From contig CAZYVI010000002.1 in assembly GCA_964651245.1 (NCBI GenBank), positions 181,689-245,688 of the forward strand: 64,000 nt of DNA. Reading direction: 5' to 3'. Numbering within the stretch: position 1 is the first letter of the stretch; every line of letters starts with the position of its first letter. The notes under the pieces were generated by a model. It was not told the origin of the DNA. It did no database searches and worked only from the letters and a program-made list of their open reading frames with translations. The DNA comes from Avedoeria sp964651245 (GTDB lineage: Bacteria; Chloroflexota; Anaerolineae; Epilineales; Epilineaceae). The position numbers were made by a program, and so were the translations under genes. Shown here piece after piece: positions 19,311 to 28,797 of the stretch.

Positions 19311-20549
19311 ATGACCGCCGCGCCGGGCCCGCCGACCCTGCGGATCGCGTTCGACCTCACCCCCGCCGTCCGGCAGCGGGCCGGCATCGGCCGCTACACG
19401 CGCGAGCTCGGGCGGTCGCTGGCGGCGCGGGGCGACCTCGACCTCGTCTGGTTCGTCGCCGATCGGCTCGACGCCGCCGGCCGCGCCGCCGCCGCGGCGC
19501 TCGTCGGCGCCGACGAGCGGGCGGTGCGGTCGATGCCGCTGGCGGCGCGCGCGCTGACGGTCCTATGGCATCGCCTGGGCCTGCCGCTGCCGGCCGGGCC
19601 GTGGCTGCGGCGCGGGCCGGCCGGCGGCCGCCCGATCGACGTCTTCCACGCCACCGACTACCTGGCCCCGCCCCGCCCGGGCGCGCCGGCCCTCGTGACG
19701 ATCCACGACCTGAGCTTCCTGCGCCACCCCGAGCTGGCCGACCCGGCGCTGGCCCGCTTTCTGGCCCGCTCCGTGCCGCGGGCCGCACGGCGCGCCGCCC
19801 GCGTCATGGCCGACTCGGCCTGGACGCGGGCCGATGTCATCGCGCTGCTGGGCGTGCCGCCCGAGCGCGTCGGCGTGGCCTGCGCCGGCGTCGACGCCGC
19901 CTTCCGGCCGGCCGGCCCCGGCGTCGACGCCGCGGCGGACGAAGCCGCCCGGCGCCGCCTCGGCCTCGACGCGCCCTACGTCCTGGGCGTCGGGACAATC
20001 GAGCCGCGCAAGGACTGGCCGACGCTGGTGACGGCCTTCGCAGCCGCGCGCGCGCCCGGGGAGGGGGCCGCGAGCCCGCTGGCCGGCCACGCCCTGGTGC
20101 TCTGCGGCGGCCTGGGCTGGCGGACCGAGGCGACGCTCGCCGCCGTCGACGCCGCGCGCGCCGCCGGGCACGATGTCCGCCGGCTGGGCTTCGTGGCCGA
20201 CGCCGACCTGCCGGCCGTCTACCGCGGCGCGACGGCGTTCGCCTTCCCGAGCCGCTACGAGGGCTTCGGCCTGCCGCCGCTCGAGGCGCTGGCCTGCGGC
20301 GTGCCGACGGTGGTGAGCGACGCAAGCTGCCTGCCCGAAGTGGTGGGCGACGCCGCGCTCCAGGCGCCGTGCGGCGACGCGGCCGCGCTGGCCGCGGCGC
20401 TGCGGGCGCTGGCCGGCGACGGCGCGCTGCGGGCGCGCCTGGCGGCGGCGGGGCCGGCGCGGGCGGCGCGCTTCCGCTGGGCGGCGGCGGCCGAAGCGGT
20501 GGTGGGCGCGTACCGCGCCGTCGCCCGGGCGGGCGGCGACGGCGCCTGA
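19311..20549 (+). CDS. Glycosyltransferase family 4, mannosyltransferase-like
   Basis: The 412-residue GT-B enzyme begins FDLTPAVRQRAGIGRYTREL, as in the family often annotated as mannosyltransferases. It then has VTIHDLSFLRHPE, GVGTIEPRKDWPTLV and the donor-site stretch FAFPSRYEGFGLPPLEALAC followed by GVPTVVSDASCLPEVVG. It would act at the cytosolic face on a nucleotide-sugar donor. It closes the second polysaccharide block; about 210 bases without a gene separate it from the two-component system. Confidence 0.88.
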   Translation: MTAAPGPPTLRIAFDLTPAVRQRAGIGRYTRELGRSLAARGDLDLVWFVADRLDAAGRAAAAALVGADERAVRSMPLAARALTVLWHRLGLPLPAGPWLRRGPAGGRPIDVFHATDYLAPPRPGAPALVTIHDLSFLRHPELADPALARFLARSVPRAARRAARVMADSAWTRADVIALLGVPPERVGVACAGVDAAFRPAGPGVDAAADEAARRRLGLDAPYVLGVGTIEPRKDWPTLVTAFAAARAPGEGAASPLAGHALVLCGGLGWRTEATLAAVDAARAAGHDVRRLGFVADADLPAVYRGATAFAFPSRYEGFGLPPLEALACGVPTVVSDASCLPEVVGDAALQAPCGDAAALAAALRALAGDGALRARLAAAGPARAARFRWAAAAEAVVGAYRAVARAGGDGA

Positions 20550-20763
20550 TCGGCCGGGCCGCGCGCCCGACGGGTTCCGTGGTGGCTCGCCTCGCCCCGC
20601 CGCCCGCCCGCTGCCGCCTCGACCACAACCCGTCACGGCCTGCCCTGAAGTGGTATTAATGACGGGCTCACGACATCGGCCTATCCTGGCCCGGTCGCCG
20701 CACCCGCCGCCGACCGCGCTCGACGCCGTGCCCCGCGCCGCCTTCACCGCCCCGAGGCCCGCC

Positions 20764-21453
20764 ATGTCCGACCACATCCTCATCGTCGAGGACGACGAGC
20801 GCATCGCCAACATGCTGCGGCGCGGCCTGATCTTCGAGGGCTACGAGGCCGACGTGGCCCACACCGGCACCGACGGGCTGACCAAGGCCCGCGACCGGAT
20901 GCCCGAGCTCGTCATCCTCGACCTGATGCTGCCCGAGATGGACGGCATGGAGGTCTGCAAGCGTCTGCGCGCCGCCGGCGACGTCCCGATCCTCATGCTG
21001 ACGGCCAAGGACGCCATCGGCGACCGCGTGGCGGGGCTGGACGCCGGCGCCGACGACTACCTGTCGAAGCCGTTCGCGTTCGAGGAACTGCTGGCGCGGG
21101 TGCGGGCGCTGCTGCGGCGGGCGGTCAAGAGCCAGACGCCGACGACGCCCGAGGTCCTGAAGTTCATGGACCTCGAGCTCGACACCGGCACCCGACAGGC
21201 GCGCCGCGGCAGCAAGGTCATCGACCTGACGGCCAAGGAATACGACCTGCTCCACCTGTTCATGCGCCACCCGCGCCAGGTCCTGACCCGCGACCAGATC
21301 TTCGACGACGTCTGGGGCTACGACTTCGGCGGCGAGAGCAACATCATCGAGGTCTACGTCCGCTACCTGCGGATGAAGCTCGAGGACGACGAGCTGACCC
21401 GGCTGATCCACACCGCCCGCGGCGTGGGCTACGTTCTCCGGGAGCCGACGTGA
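20764..21453 (+). CDS. OmpR/PhoB-family response regulator
   Basis: The 229-residue regulator has a receiver domain with acidic pair E9/D10-D11, phospho-acceptor Asp53 (VILDLMLPEMDG) and Lys102 (YLSKPFAFEE). A winged-helix DNA-binding domain follows (LTAKEYDLLHLFMRHPRQVLTRDQIFDDVWG in consecutive blocks). It should activate or repress genes after phosphorylation by the histidine kinase immediately downstream, with which it shares GTGA. A TATTAAT sequence at about 20654 in the upstream gap could be a -10 element, but no good -35 accompanies it. The HtrA-PDZ-metallopeptidase genes downstream are plausible targets. Confidence 0.95.
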   Translation: MSDHILIVEDDERIANMLRRGLIFEGYEADVAHTGTDGLTKARDRMPELVILDLMLPEMDGMEVCKRLRAAGDVPILMLTAKDAIGDRVAGLDAGADDYLSKPFAFEELLARVRALLRRAVKSQTPTTPEVLKFMDLELDTGTRQARRGSKVIDLTAKEYDLLHLFMRHPRQVLTRDQIFDDVWGYDFGGESNIIEVYVRYLRMKLEDDELTRLIHTARGVGYVLREPT

Positions 21454-23141
21454 GCGTCGTCGACGACGCGTTGACCGGCCTCGACGCGCGGCCGCGCGCC
21501 GACGCCGAGCCCGCCGCCGACGTCCCGCCGCCGGCCGCCGCCGGCCGCGCCGCGACCGAGCGGCGCTTCGTCCGGCTGTCGCTGCCGAGCGTGCGCGGCA
21601 TCGTGGCGTCGCTGCGCTGGCGGCTGACGCTGACCTACTCCCTGGTCGTGTTTCTGATGCTCAGCTCGTTCAGCATGGGCGCCTACTACTACTTCGCCGA
21701 GCGGGCGATCACCGACATCCAGCTGGCCAGCCGCGACGGCGCCGACTTCGTGGCGACGCGCTTCCGCGACGCGCTGCAGCGCCAGTCCGACCTCAACGCC
21801 GCCTTCCGCGCCCTGCCCGACGGCAGCAACGAAGCCCTGCGGCGCCTGATCCTCGAGTTCGTGAACACCAGCAACATCCTCAACAAGCTCGACGAGCTGC
21901 GGCTGCCGGGCGTCGACTTCCAGCTTTTCCAGGCCAACGGCCAGCGCGCCTACTCGTCGCGCGAGACGGCGTTGGCGGTGCGCGCCACGGCCGGCGGCCA
22001 GCTCCAGGTGACGTCCAAGGACGACCCGCTCGAGCGCCTGACCCGCATCATCCCCGCCGACGTGCGGTCGCGGGCGACGGGGCGCGGCGTCGACGCCTAC
22101 GTCGCCCAATTCGGCGAGGAGTCGTTCTACGTCTACAGCCAGCCGGTCATGCAGATCGACCCCCGCGACCGCCGCGCCGAGCCGGTGGCCTACATCCAGA
22201 TCCTGACGTCGCTCACGCCGCACCACCGCGCCCTGACCCAGCTGCGCAGCATGCTCGTCCTGGGCACGCTGTTCGCCACGCTGCTGTCGCTGCTCATCGG
22301 CGCCGCGCTGGCCCAGACGGCCATCGCCCCGATCGGCCGGATCCAGCGCACCGCCGACAAGATCAACCGCGAGCAGGACCTCGGCCGACGCATCGAGCGC
22401 TCGGGGGCCGAGGACGAACTCGGCCGGCTGACGGTGACGATCAACCTGATGCTCGACCGCATCGAGGGCATGTTCGACCGCCAGCGCCGCTTCCTGGCCG
22501 ACGTCTCGCACGAGCTGCGGACGCCGCTGACGACGATCCGCGGCGAGGTCGAGCTGATGAGCCGCACCGGCCACACCGACCCCGACGCGCTCAAGGCCGT
22601 GCACGCCGAGGCCGAGCGGATGAGCCGGATGATCGACGACCTGCTGATGCTGGCCCGCGCCGACTCGGGCGTGCCGGTCGTCAAGGACGCGCGCCCGGTC
22701 TCGCTCGACGGCGTGCTGCTCGACGTCTACCAGCAGGGCTGCATGCTGGCCCGCGGCAGCCACCGCCTCGAGCTCGACGTCGACGAGCCGGCCGTGGTCC
22801 GCGGCGACCCCGACCGGCTCAAGCAGCTGGCGTTGAACCTGGTGACGAACGCGCTGACCCACACCCCGGCCGGGACGATCGTCCGCCTCGGGCTGCGCCG
22901 CGACGGCCGCGACGTGATCGTCACCGTGGCCGACAACGGCCCCGGCATCCCGGCCGCCGACCGCGAGCACATCTTCGACCGCTTCTACCGCGCCGACAAG
23001 GCCCGCGCCCGCGCCTCGGGCGGCACCGGCCTCGGCCTGGCGATCGTCCGCTCGATCGCCCAGGCGCATGGCGGCGCGGTGGCCGTCGAGAGCGCGGCGG
23101 GCCACGGCACGCGGTTCGAGGTCCGGCTGCCGGCGGTCTAG
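21450..23141 (+). CDS. Sensor histidine kinase (HAMP-HisKA-HATPase)
   Basis: The 563-residue membrane kinase has TM helix 1 (about 62-84), an extracytoplasmic sensor region of about 185 residues with no recognised fold, and TM helix 2 (about 268-288). A HAMP linker and a HisKA domain follow, with phospho-His about 354 in DVSHELRTPLTTIRGE. The ATPase domain has the N box (LALNLVTNALTHT), G1 (VADNGPGIP) and G2 (GGTGLGLAIV). The GTG start overlaps the regulator stop. The order regulator-kinase-HtrA resembles CssRS/HtrA-type stress modules, so a role in sensing envelope damage is a reasonable inference. Confidence 0.94.
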   Translation: MSVVDDALTGLDARPRADAEPAADVPPPAAAGRAATERRFVRLSLPSVRGIVASLRWRLTLTYSLVVFLMLSSFSMGAYYYFAERAITDIQLASRDGADFVATRFRDALQRQSDLNAAFRALPDGSNEALRRLILEFVNTSNILNKLDELRLPGVDFQLFQANGQRAYSSRETALAVRATAGGQLQVTSKDDPLERLTRIIPADVRSRATGRGVDAYVAQFGEESFYVYSQPVMQIDPRDRRAEPVAYIQILTSLTPHHRALTQLRSMLVLGTLFATLLSLLIGAALAQTAIAPIGRIQRTADKINREQDLGRRIERSGAEDELGRLTVTINLMLDRIEGMFDRQRRFLADVSHELRTPLTTIRGEVELMSRTGHTDPDALKAVHAEAERMSRMIDDLLMLARADSGVPVVKDARPVSLDGVLLDVYQQGCMLARGSHRLELDVDEPAVVRGDPDRLKQLALNLVTNALTHTPAGTIVRLGLRRDGRDVIVTVADNGPGIPAADREHIFDRFYRADKARARASGGTGLGLAIVRSIAQAHGGAVAVESAAGHGTRFEVRLPAV

Positions 23142-23232
23142 CAGCCCGTTCAGCCACCTCCTATCCGCCGCTCATCGACGGCGCGTATCGTCTGGAGCGG
23201 GGCGCGGACCGCGCCCCGACAGGAGGCTGACG

Positions 23233-24510
23233 ATGGACAACTGGACCCCGATCTCCGACGCCGCCGCCCGCATCCCGGCCCCGGCGCGTCCGCGGCGACG
23301 CGGGCTGGGCCTCGGCCTCGTCGTGGGCGTCGCGGCGCTGGCGGCGATGGCGATCCTGGGCGGGGCGGTCGGCGGAGCGGCGACGTCGCTGTGGCTGGCC
23401 GACCGCCCGCTCGCCGGCGCCGCCACCACCCCGCCGTCGCTGCCCGAGGGCGACGTCTGGCTGGCCAAGCCGGCCGCCAGCGCCGCCGTCGCCGCCGGCG
23501 AGGGCCCGCTGCTCGAGGCGGTGCGGGCGACGCGGCCGGCCGTCGTGACGGTGCTCAACCTCCAGACGATCCGCGCCAACTGGAACCAGCCGGCGCAGCT
23601 GGCGCCGGCCTCGAGCGGCTCGGGCGTGGTGTTCGACGACCGCGGCTACGTGGCCACGAACGCCCACGTGGTCGACGGCGCGCGGGCGCTCGAGGTCGTC
23701 TTCATCGACGGCCGGCGCGCCGCGGCGACGTTGGTGAACCAGGACGCCAACTACGACGTGGCGATCCTCAAGCTGGCCGACGGCACCGAGCTGCCGGCCG
23801 TGGCGCCGCTGGCCGACTCGGCCACGCTCGAGCCCGGGATGGGCGTCGTGGCCATCGGCAGCCCGCTGGGGACCGATTACCAGAACACCGTCACCAGCGG
23901 CATCATCGCTGGCCTGAACCGGCGGGTGAAGGACCTCCAGCCGCGCTCGGTCGGGCCGTTCGGTTACACGCTCGAAGAGGTCGACGTCAACGGCGCGCCG
24001 CTGATCCAGACCGACGCCGCGATCAACACCGGCAACTCGGGCGGCCCGCTGATCAACCTGCGGGGCGAGGTCGTCGGCCTCAACACGCTCATCGTCCGCC
24101 GCGAGGGCCAGGCCGACGTCGAGGGCTTCGGCTTCGCGATCCCGAGCAACGTCGTCAACGCCCTGGCCGAGGAGTGGATCGACCAGCGGCCGCGTGGCTG
24201 CCTGGGCATCACCTTCGCCCCGCTCGATCCCGACGTCGCCCGCCGGCTCAACCTCGGCCGCGCCACCGGCGCCTACGTCTCCGGCCTGGCCGACGCGGCC
24301 GGCGCCGGCGCCCGGGCGGGCCTGCGCGAGGGCGACGTCATCACCGCCGTCGACGGCGTCCGCCTCGACCTCGACCGCGGCCTGCGCGACGTCCTGTGGC
24401 GCTACCGGGCCGGCGACTCGGTCACCCTGACCGTCGACCGCGCCGGCCAGCCGTTCGACGCCACGCTGGTCCTCGACCGCTGCGACGCGGTGGTGCAGCC
24501 GACGAACTAG
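23233..24510 (+). CDS. HtrA/DegP-type trypsin-like serine protease with PDZ domain
   Basis: The 425-residue membrane-anchored protease has an N-terminal TM helix (about 25-50), a trypsin-like domain with the triad His145 (TNAHVVDG), Asp175 (NYDVAILKL) and Ser269 (NTGNSGGPL), and one C-terminal PDZ domain (about 320-420). It should degrade misfolded proteins outside the membrane. AGGAGG precedes the ATG by six bases. The gene stands about 90 bases behind the histidine kinase gene. The position suggests regulation by that two-component system, but no operator was identified. Confidence 0.93.
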   Translation: MDNWTPISDAAARIPAPARPRRRGLGLGLVVGVAALAAMAILGGAVGGAATSLWLADRPLAGAATTPPSLPEGDVWLAKPAASAAVAAGEGPLLEAVRATRPAVVTVLNLQTIRANWNQPAQLAPASSGSGVVFDDRGYVATNAHVVDGARALEVVFIDGRRAAATLVNQDANYDVAILKLADGTELPAVAPLADSATLEPGMGVVAIGSPLGTDYQNTVTSGIIAGLNRRVKDLQPRSVGPFGYTLEEVDVNGAPLIQTDAAINTGNSGGPLINLRGEVVGLNTLIVRREGQADVEGFGFAIPSNVVNALAEEWIDQRPRGCLGITFAPLDPDVARRLNLGRATGAYVSGLADAAGAGARAGLREGDVITAVDGVRLDLDRGLRDVLWRYRAGDSVTLTVDRAGQPFDATLVLDRCDAVVQPTN

Positions 24511-24594
24511 CGGCGCGTGGCGGCGGCCGCGCGGGAACGGCGGGCTACGAACGCCGACCCGTGACCGGACGGTCCGACGCGGCGGTCCCGCCCT

Positions 24595-24668
24595 GTAGGG
24601 GCACCCCTTGTGGGTGCCCTTCGTCGTCTGCGCGACCCACGAAGGGCACCCACAAGGGGTGCCCCTAC
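24595..24668. repeat. Perfect 30-bp inverted repeat, interspersed palindromic element
   Basis: Arms 24595-24624 and 24639-24668 are exact inverted complements (core GTAGGGGCACCCCTTGTGGG) with a 14-base loop. The same arm sequence recurs at 30959-30986 and, inverted with one change, at 31041-31067. It lies between two transcribed genes and could form a long hairpin in DNA or RNA. It looks like a REP/REPIN-type family dispersed in the genome. Confidence 0.85.
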
Positions 24669-24684
24669 GCCAATTCACCGTCGC

Positions 24685-24712
24685 GTGGGGGCACGGCATG
24701 CCGTGCCCCTAC
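24685..24712. repeat. Second palindromic repeat type (GGCATGCC centre)
   Basis: The palindrome has a perfect 22-base core, 24688-24709, around GGCATGCC; its outer bases also end in CCCCTAC, like the neighbouring repeat. It lies 16 bases from the first repeat and appears to be a related sub-type of the same dispersed family. Confidence 0.75.
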
Positions 24713-24776
24713 CCGTTCAATTGGTGTAACGTAGCGCCCGTAGTCCGCCCCCGATCCATGTCCAGGAGGCTCCGCC

Positions 24777-25427
24777 ATGGACGTCAGTCCCTCGACGCCC
24801 CCCGCACCCGTCGCGCCGCCGTCCGGCGTCCGCGGCGCGGTGGCGCTGCTGGCGGCGCTGGGTGCGCTGCTCGTCGGCCTCGTCGGCGGCACGGCGCTCG
24901 GCGGCGCGGTCGGCTATGTCGCCGGCCAACGCGCGGCCGGCGGCGATGTCGCCGTGCCGGCGTTCCTCGAACGCCTGGGGCTGGCGCCGTCCGCGCCGAC
25001 CGACGACGCCGCGGACGGCACGGACGCCGCGGCGGACGGCGATGCCGCCGACGAGGCCGAGGCCGACGCCGAGGCCGACGCCGACGAGCCCGACGCCACC
25101 GCCGGCCGCGCCAAGGGCGGGCGGCAGGCGGGGCCGGGCGGCGGGCGGCCGGTGCTCGGCGTCGAGGTCGCCACCGAGCCGCTGGCGGTGGGCGACTACA
25201 GCTCGGGCGCCGTGGTGATGCGCGTCGCGCTCGACTCGGCGGCGGCGGCGGCCGGGCTCGAGGTCGGCGACGTCATCGTCGCCGTCGACGGCCAGGCGGT
25301 GGCGACGAGCGACGACCTGGCGGCGGCCGTGGCGGCTCACCGGGCCGGCGATGCCGTCGAGCTGACGGTGCTGCGCGGCGAGGCCGAGCTGGCGGTCGAG
25401 GTGACGCTGGGCGCGGCGCGCCCGTGA
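24777..25427 (+). CDS. Membrane-anchored single PDZ-domain protein
   Basis: The 216-residue protein has one TM helix (about 22-48), an acidic Ala/Asp/Glu-rich spacer (about 68-112), and a C-terminal PDZ domain (about 120-210; GVEVATEPL, SAAAAAGLEVGDVIVAVDGQ). There is no protease domain, so it may present or tether substrates to the HtrA protease upstream or the metallopeptidase downstream. An AGGAGG site lies seven bases before the ATG. Its stop overlaps the metallopeptidase GTG (GTGA), arguing for joint function. Dispersed palindromes separate it from the HtrA gene. Confidence 0.8.
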   Translation: MDVSPSTPPAPVAPPSGVRGAVALLAALGALLVGLVGGTALGGAVGYVAGQRAAGGDVAVPAFLERLGLAPSAPTDDAADGTDAAADGDAADEAEADAEADADEPDATAGRAKGGRQAGPGGGRPVLGVEVATEPLAVGDYSSGAVVMRVALDSAAAAAGLEVGDVIVAVDGQAVATSDDLAAAVAAHRAGDAVELTVLRGEAELAVEVTLGAARP

Positions 25428-27529
25428 CGCGCCGCCGGCGCGCCGTCGCCGTCGCTGCGGTCGCGCTGGCCGGCCTGACGGTCCTCGCGGCCCTCGTCGT
25501 GGCCCGGCGCCGGCACGCGGCGACGCCGTCCGACGCGAGGCCGCCGGCCGCGATGCGGACGCCGGGCGGGGACGAGCGCACCGGCGGCGCGGCGTCGAAC
25601 GCGCCGAACACCGCCGACGAGGCGGATCGGCGCGCCGCCGTGGCTACCGTGGTCGCAGTGCTGAACACCGACCCGCCGGCGCGCGACGACGCCGCGATCG
25701 CCCGGCGCGTCGGCGCGATCCCGCCGGTCGGGACGCTGCCGCGGCGCAACGAGGGCGGGCCGAAGGCCTACGTCGAAGGCGACGTCGAGTCGTTCTGGGT
25801 CCACGACATTCCGAACAACCGCCACTTGCGCGTCGAGGCCCGGCTCGAGGTCGTGGCCGCGCACGCCTACCTCTGGGTCCAGGCGGGCCAGCCCGTCGAC
25901 CGCGCCGGCCTCGAGGCCGGTGGGCGGGCCTTCGACCGCGACATCTACCCCAAGGTCCGCGCCGTGTTCGGCAGCGAGTGGACGCCGGGCGTCGACGGCG
26001 ACCCGCGCCTCCACATCCTGCACACCGAGCCGATCGCCGGCATCGCCGGCTTCTACTCATCGGCCGACCAGGCGACGACCGCCGTCGACGACAACTCGAA
26101 CGCGCGCGAGATGTTCTACGTCAACCTCCAGACGTACGCCCCCGGCACGTCCGACTACCTCCAGCTGCTGGCCCACGAGTTCCAGCACATGATCCACTGG
26201 CACCAGGACCTGGGCGAGCCGGTCTGGGTCAACGAAGGGCTGAGCGAGGTGGCGCCGTACGTGGCCGGGTTCGGGCGCCAGAACGGCGCGGCGTACCTGG
26301 CCGACCCCGACGTGCCGCTCATCCACTGGCAGGCCACCAGCGGCGACAACGGTCCGCACTACGCCGCCAGCTTCCTGTTCTTCGCCTGGCTGCGCGACCA
26401 GCTGGGCGACGGCGTCCTGACCGACCTCGTCGCCGAGCCGGCCAACGGCGCCAACGGCGTCGACGCCGTCCTCGGCCGGCTGCCCGCGGACACGGCGATG
26501 GTCGATCCGCCGCGCACGTTCGACGACGCCTTCTTGCGCTGGGCGTCCGTCGCCAACCTGACGGGGACGGGCGATGTGGCGCGCGGCGGCTACGCCACGC
26601 CCGGCATCCGCCGCGTCGCGCCGCTGCCGCTGCCGTCGGGCGGCGTCGCCACCACCGTCCAGCCGTACGGCGTCGACTACTGGGACACCACCGGGCTCGT
26701 CGACGCCGACGGCGGGCTGCGGCTGCGCTTCCGCGGCGACGCGACGGTGCCGCTGCTGGACGACGCCCGCGGCCATGTCTGGTGGTCGAACAGCGCCGAC
26801 AGCATGGACAGCCGGCTCATCGGCCGCTTCGACCTGACCGAGGTGGCGGCCGCCGACGCGCCGACGCTGCGTTGGCGGAGCTGGTATGCGTTCGAGGACA
26901 GTTGGGACTACGGCTACCTGGCTGCGTCCACGGACGGTGGCGCCACCTGGCGCACCGTGCCCAGCACGGCGACGCGCACGGACGACCCGAACGGCAACAA
27001 CCTGGGCGACGGCCGGACCGGCCCGAGCGGCGGCTGGTTCGACGAGTCGGCCGACCTCTCGGCGTTCGCCGGCGGGCCGCTCGAGCTGGCGTTCGAGGCC
27101 GTCACCGACGACGCCGTGAGCCTCGAGGGGTGGGCGATCGACGACGTGGCGCTGGACGCGATCGGGTTCCGCGACGACGCCGAGTCGGACGGCGCGTGGC
27201 GCGCCGAGGGCTGGCTGCGCCTCGACCCGTTGCTGCCGCAGCGCTGGGCGGTGATCCCGGTCGTGCAGTCGCCCGCCACCGGCCCGCCGACCCCGCTCGG
27301 GCCGCCGACGTGGTTCGTCGGCGGCGGCGAGCGCGACGTCGTGGTGGCCGACGGCGGCGCGATCGCCCCCGACGCCACCGTGACGATCGTCGTCACGGCC
27401 ATGACGCCGGCGACGCGCCGGGCCGGCCGCTACCGGCTCTGGCCGGCCGGCGGCGCCGCGCCGGTCGAGGGCGCCTACCCGGGCCCGGCCGACGCCGGGC
27501 GGGCCTGGGACGGCTACCCGGCGCCGTGA
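25424..27529 (+). CDS. Secreted zinc metallopeptidase, immune-inhibitor-A/M6-like
   Basis: The 701-residue protein has an N-terminal signal/TM segment (about 5-27). The catalytic region has the zinc motif HEFQHMIHWH (His251, Glu252, His255), followed by NEGLSE with a likely third ligand Glu271. The C-terminal part (about 400-660) holds beta-rich repeats with YAFEDSWDYGYLAASTDGG and EGWAIDDVAL, resembling the MAM-like/immune-inhibitor-A accessory domains. It should act outside the cell on proteins. GTG start, coupled to the PDZ gene. The iadA-type gene follows 28 bases later. The exact peptidase family is uncertain. Confidence 0.78.
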   Translation: MTRRRRAVAVAAVALAGLTVLAALVVARRRHAATPSDARPPAAMRTPGGDERTGGAASNAPNTADEADRRAAVATVVAVLNTDPPARDDAAIARRVGAIPPVGTLPRRNEGGPKAYVEGDVESFWVHDIPNNRHLRVEARLEVVAAHAYLWVQAGQPVDRAGLEAGGRAFDRDIYPKVRAVFGSEWTPGVDGDPRLHILHTEPIAGIAGFYSSADQATTAVDDNSNAREMFYVNLQTYAPGTSDYLQLLAHEFQHMIHWHQDLGEPVWVNEGLSEVAPYVAGFGRQNGAAYLADPDVPLIHWQATSGDNGPHYAASFLFFAWLRDQLGDGVLTDLVAEPANGANGVDAVLGRLPADTAMVDPPRTFDDAFLRWASVANLTGTGDVARGGYATPGIRRVAPLPLPSGGVATTVQPYGVDYWDTTGLVDADGGLRLRFRGDATVPLLDDARGHVWWSNSADSMDSRLIGRFDLTEVAAADAPTLRWRSWYAFEDSWDYGYLAASTDGGATWRTVPSTATRTDDPNGNNLGDGRTGPSGGWFDESADLSAFAGGPLELAFEAVTDDAVSLEGWAIDDVALDAIGFRDDAESDGAWRAEGWLRLDPLLPQRWAVIPVVQSPATGPPTPLGPPTWFVGGGERDVVVADGGAIAPDATVTIVVTAMTPATRRAGRYRLWPAGGAAPVEGAYPGPADAGRAWDGYPAP

Positions 27530-27557
27530 GGGCGCGACGGCAGGCGGGGCGGCCGCG

Positions 27558-28781
27558 ATGCTGACGGTGCTGCGCGACGCGCGTCTCTACGACCCCGACC
27601 CGCGCGGCGTCGTCGACATCGTCGTCGCCGGCGAGCGCCTGGCCTGGCTCGGCCCGGCCGGCCGCGGCTCGGCCGCCCGGGCGCTGCCGGCGGCGCTCGT
27701 CGACGAGGCGGTCGACGTGGCCGGGCGGGCCGTGGCGCCGGGCTACATCGACGGCCACGTCCACCTGACCGGCGGCGGCGGCGAGGCCGGCTTCCGGACG
27801 CGCGTCCCGCCGCTGGCGCTCGGCGCCTACACCGGCGCCGGCGTCACGTCGGTCATCGGCGTCCTGGGCACCGACGACCTGGTGCGGACCCCGGCCGACG
27901 TCGTGGCCACGGCGCGGGGCCTGGTCGAGGAGGGGCTGTCGGCGTGGTGCCTGACCGGCGGCTACCACCTGCCGCCGACGACGATCACCGGCAGCGTGCG
28001 CGGCGACATCGTCCACATCGACCGCGTCATCGGCGTCGGCGAGGTGGCGATCAGCGACCACCGCTCGAGCCAGCCGACGCTGCCCGAGCTGCTGCGGCTG
28101 GCGTCCGAGGCGCACGTGGCCGGCCTGATGACCGGCAAGGCCGGCGTGCTCCACCTCCACCTGGGCGACGGCCCGCGCGGCCTCGACCTCGTCCGCCGGG
28201 CGCTGGTCGAGGCCGAGCTGCCGCCGCGCGTCTTTCACCCGACCCACGTCAACCGCCGCAAGGCGCTGTTCGACGAGGCCCTCGAGCTGGCCCGCGCCGG
28301 CGTCCCGATCGACGTCACCGCCTTCCCGCCGCCCCCCGCGCCCCCGCCCGGCGCCGCGGCCGTCGGCGCCCTCGACGGCGGCGCGGCCAGCGACGAGTGG
28401 ACGGCGAGCGAAGCCGTCGCCCGCTACCTCGACGCCGGCCTGCCGCCCGAGCGCCTCACGGTCTCGAGCGACGGCGGCGGCTGCCTGCCGACGTTCGACG
28501 CCGACGGCCGCGTTGCCGCCATGGACGTCGGCGACCCCGGCGCCCTCGCCGACACCGTCGCCGCGCTGGTCGCCGCCGGCTGGCCGCTCGAGCGGATCCT
28601 GCCGCCGTTCACGTCCAACGTCGCCCGCCACTGGCGCCTGCCGCGCAAGGGCCGCCTGGTGGCCGGCGCCGACGCCGACCTCGTCGTCCTCGGCCCCGAC
28701 CACCGCCCGAGCGACGTCATGGCCCGCGGCGCCTGGCACGTCCGCGACGGGCGGTTGGTGCGGGCGGGGACGTTCGGCTAG
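27558..28781 (+). CDS. iadA: Isoaspartyl dipeptidase (beta-aspartyl-peptidase)
   Basis: The 407-residue amidohydrolase-superfamily enzyme should cleave isoAsp-containing dipeptides left from damaged proteins. It has the metal motif GYIDGHVHLTGGGGE, TSVIGVLGTD, the SDHRSSQPT loop, FHPTHVNR and a late VSSDGGG Asp motif, all characteristic of IadA. It is cytosolic. Together with HtrA and the secreted metallopeptidase just upstream it makes a protein-turnover group. It is convergent with the next gene, only 16 bases away. Confidence 0.93.
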   Translation: MLTVLRDARLYDPDPRGVVDIVVAGERLAWLGPAGRGSAARALPAALVDEAVDVAGRAVAPGYIDGHVHLTGGGGEAGFRTRVPPLALGAYTGAGVTSVIGVLGTDDLVRTPADVVATARGLVEEGLSAWCLTGGYHLPPTTITGSVRGDIVHIDRVIGVGEVAISDHRSSQPTLPELLRLASEAHVAGLMTGKAGVLHLHLGDGPRGLDLVRRALVEAELPPRVFHPTHVNRRKALFDEALELARAGVPIDVTAFPPPPAPPPGAAAVGALDGGAASDEWTASEAVARYLDAGLPPERLTVSSDGGGCLPTFDADGRVAAMDVGDPGALADTVAALVAAGWPLERILPPFTSNVARHWRLPRKGRLVAGADADLVVLGPDHRPSDVMARGAWHVRDGRLVRAGTFG

Positions 28782-28797
28782 CGCGCCGACCCCGCCC

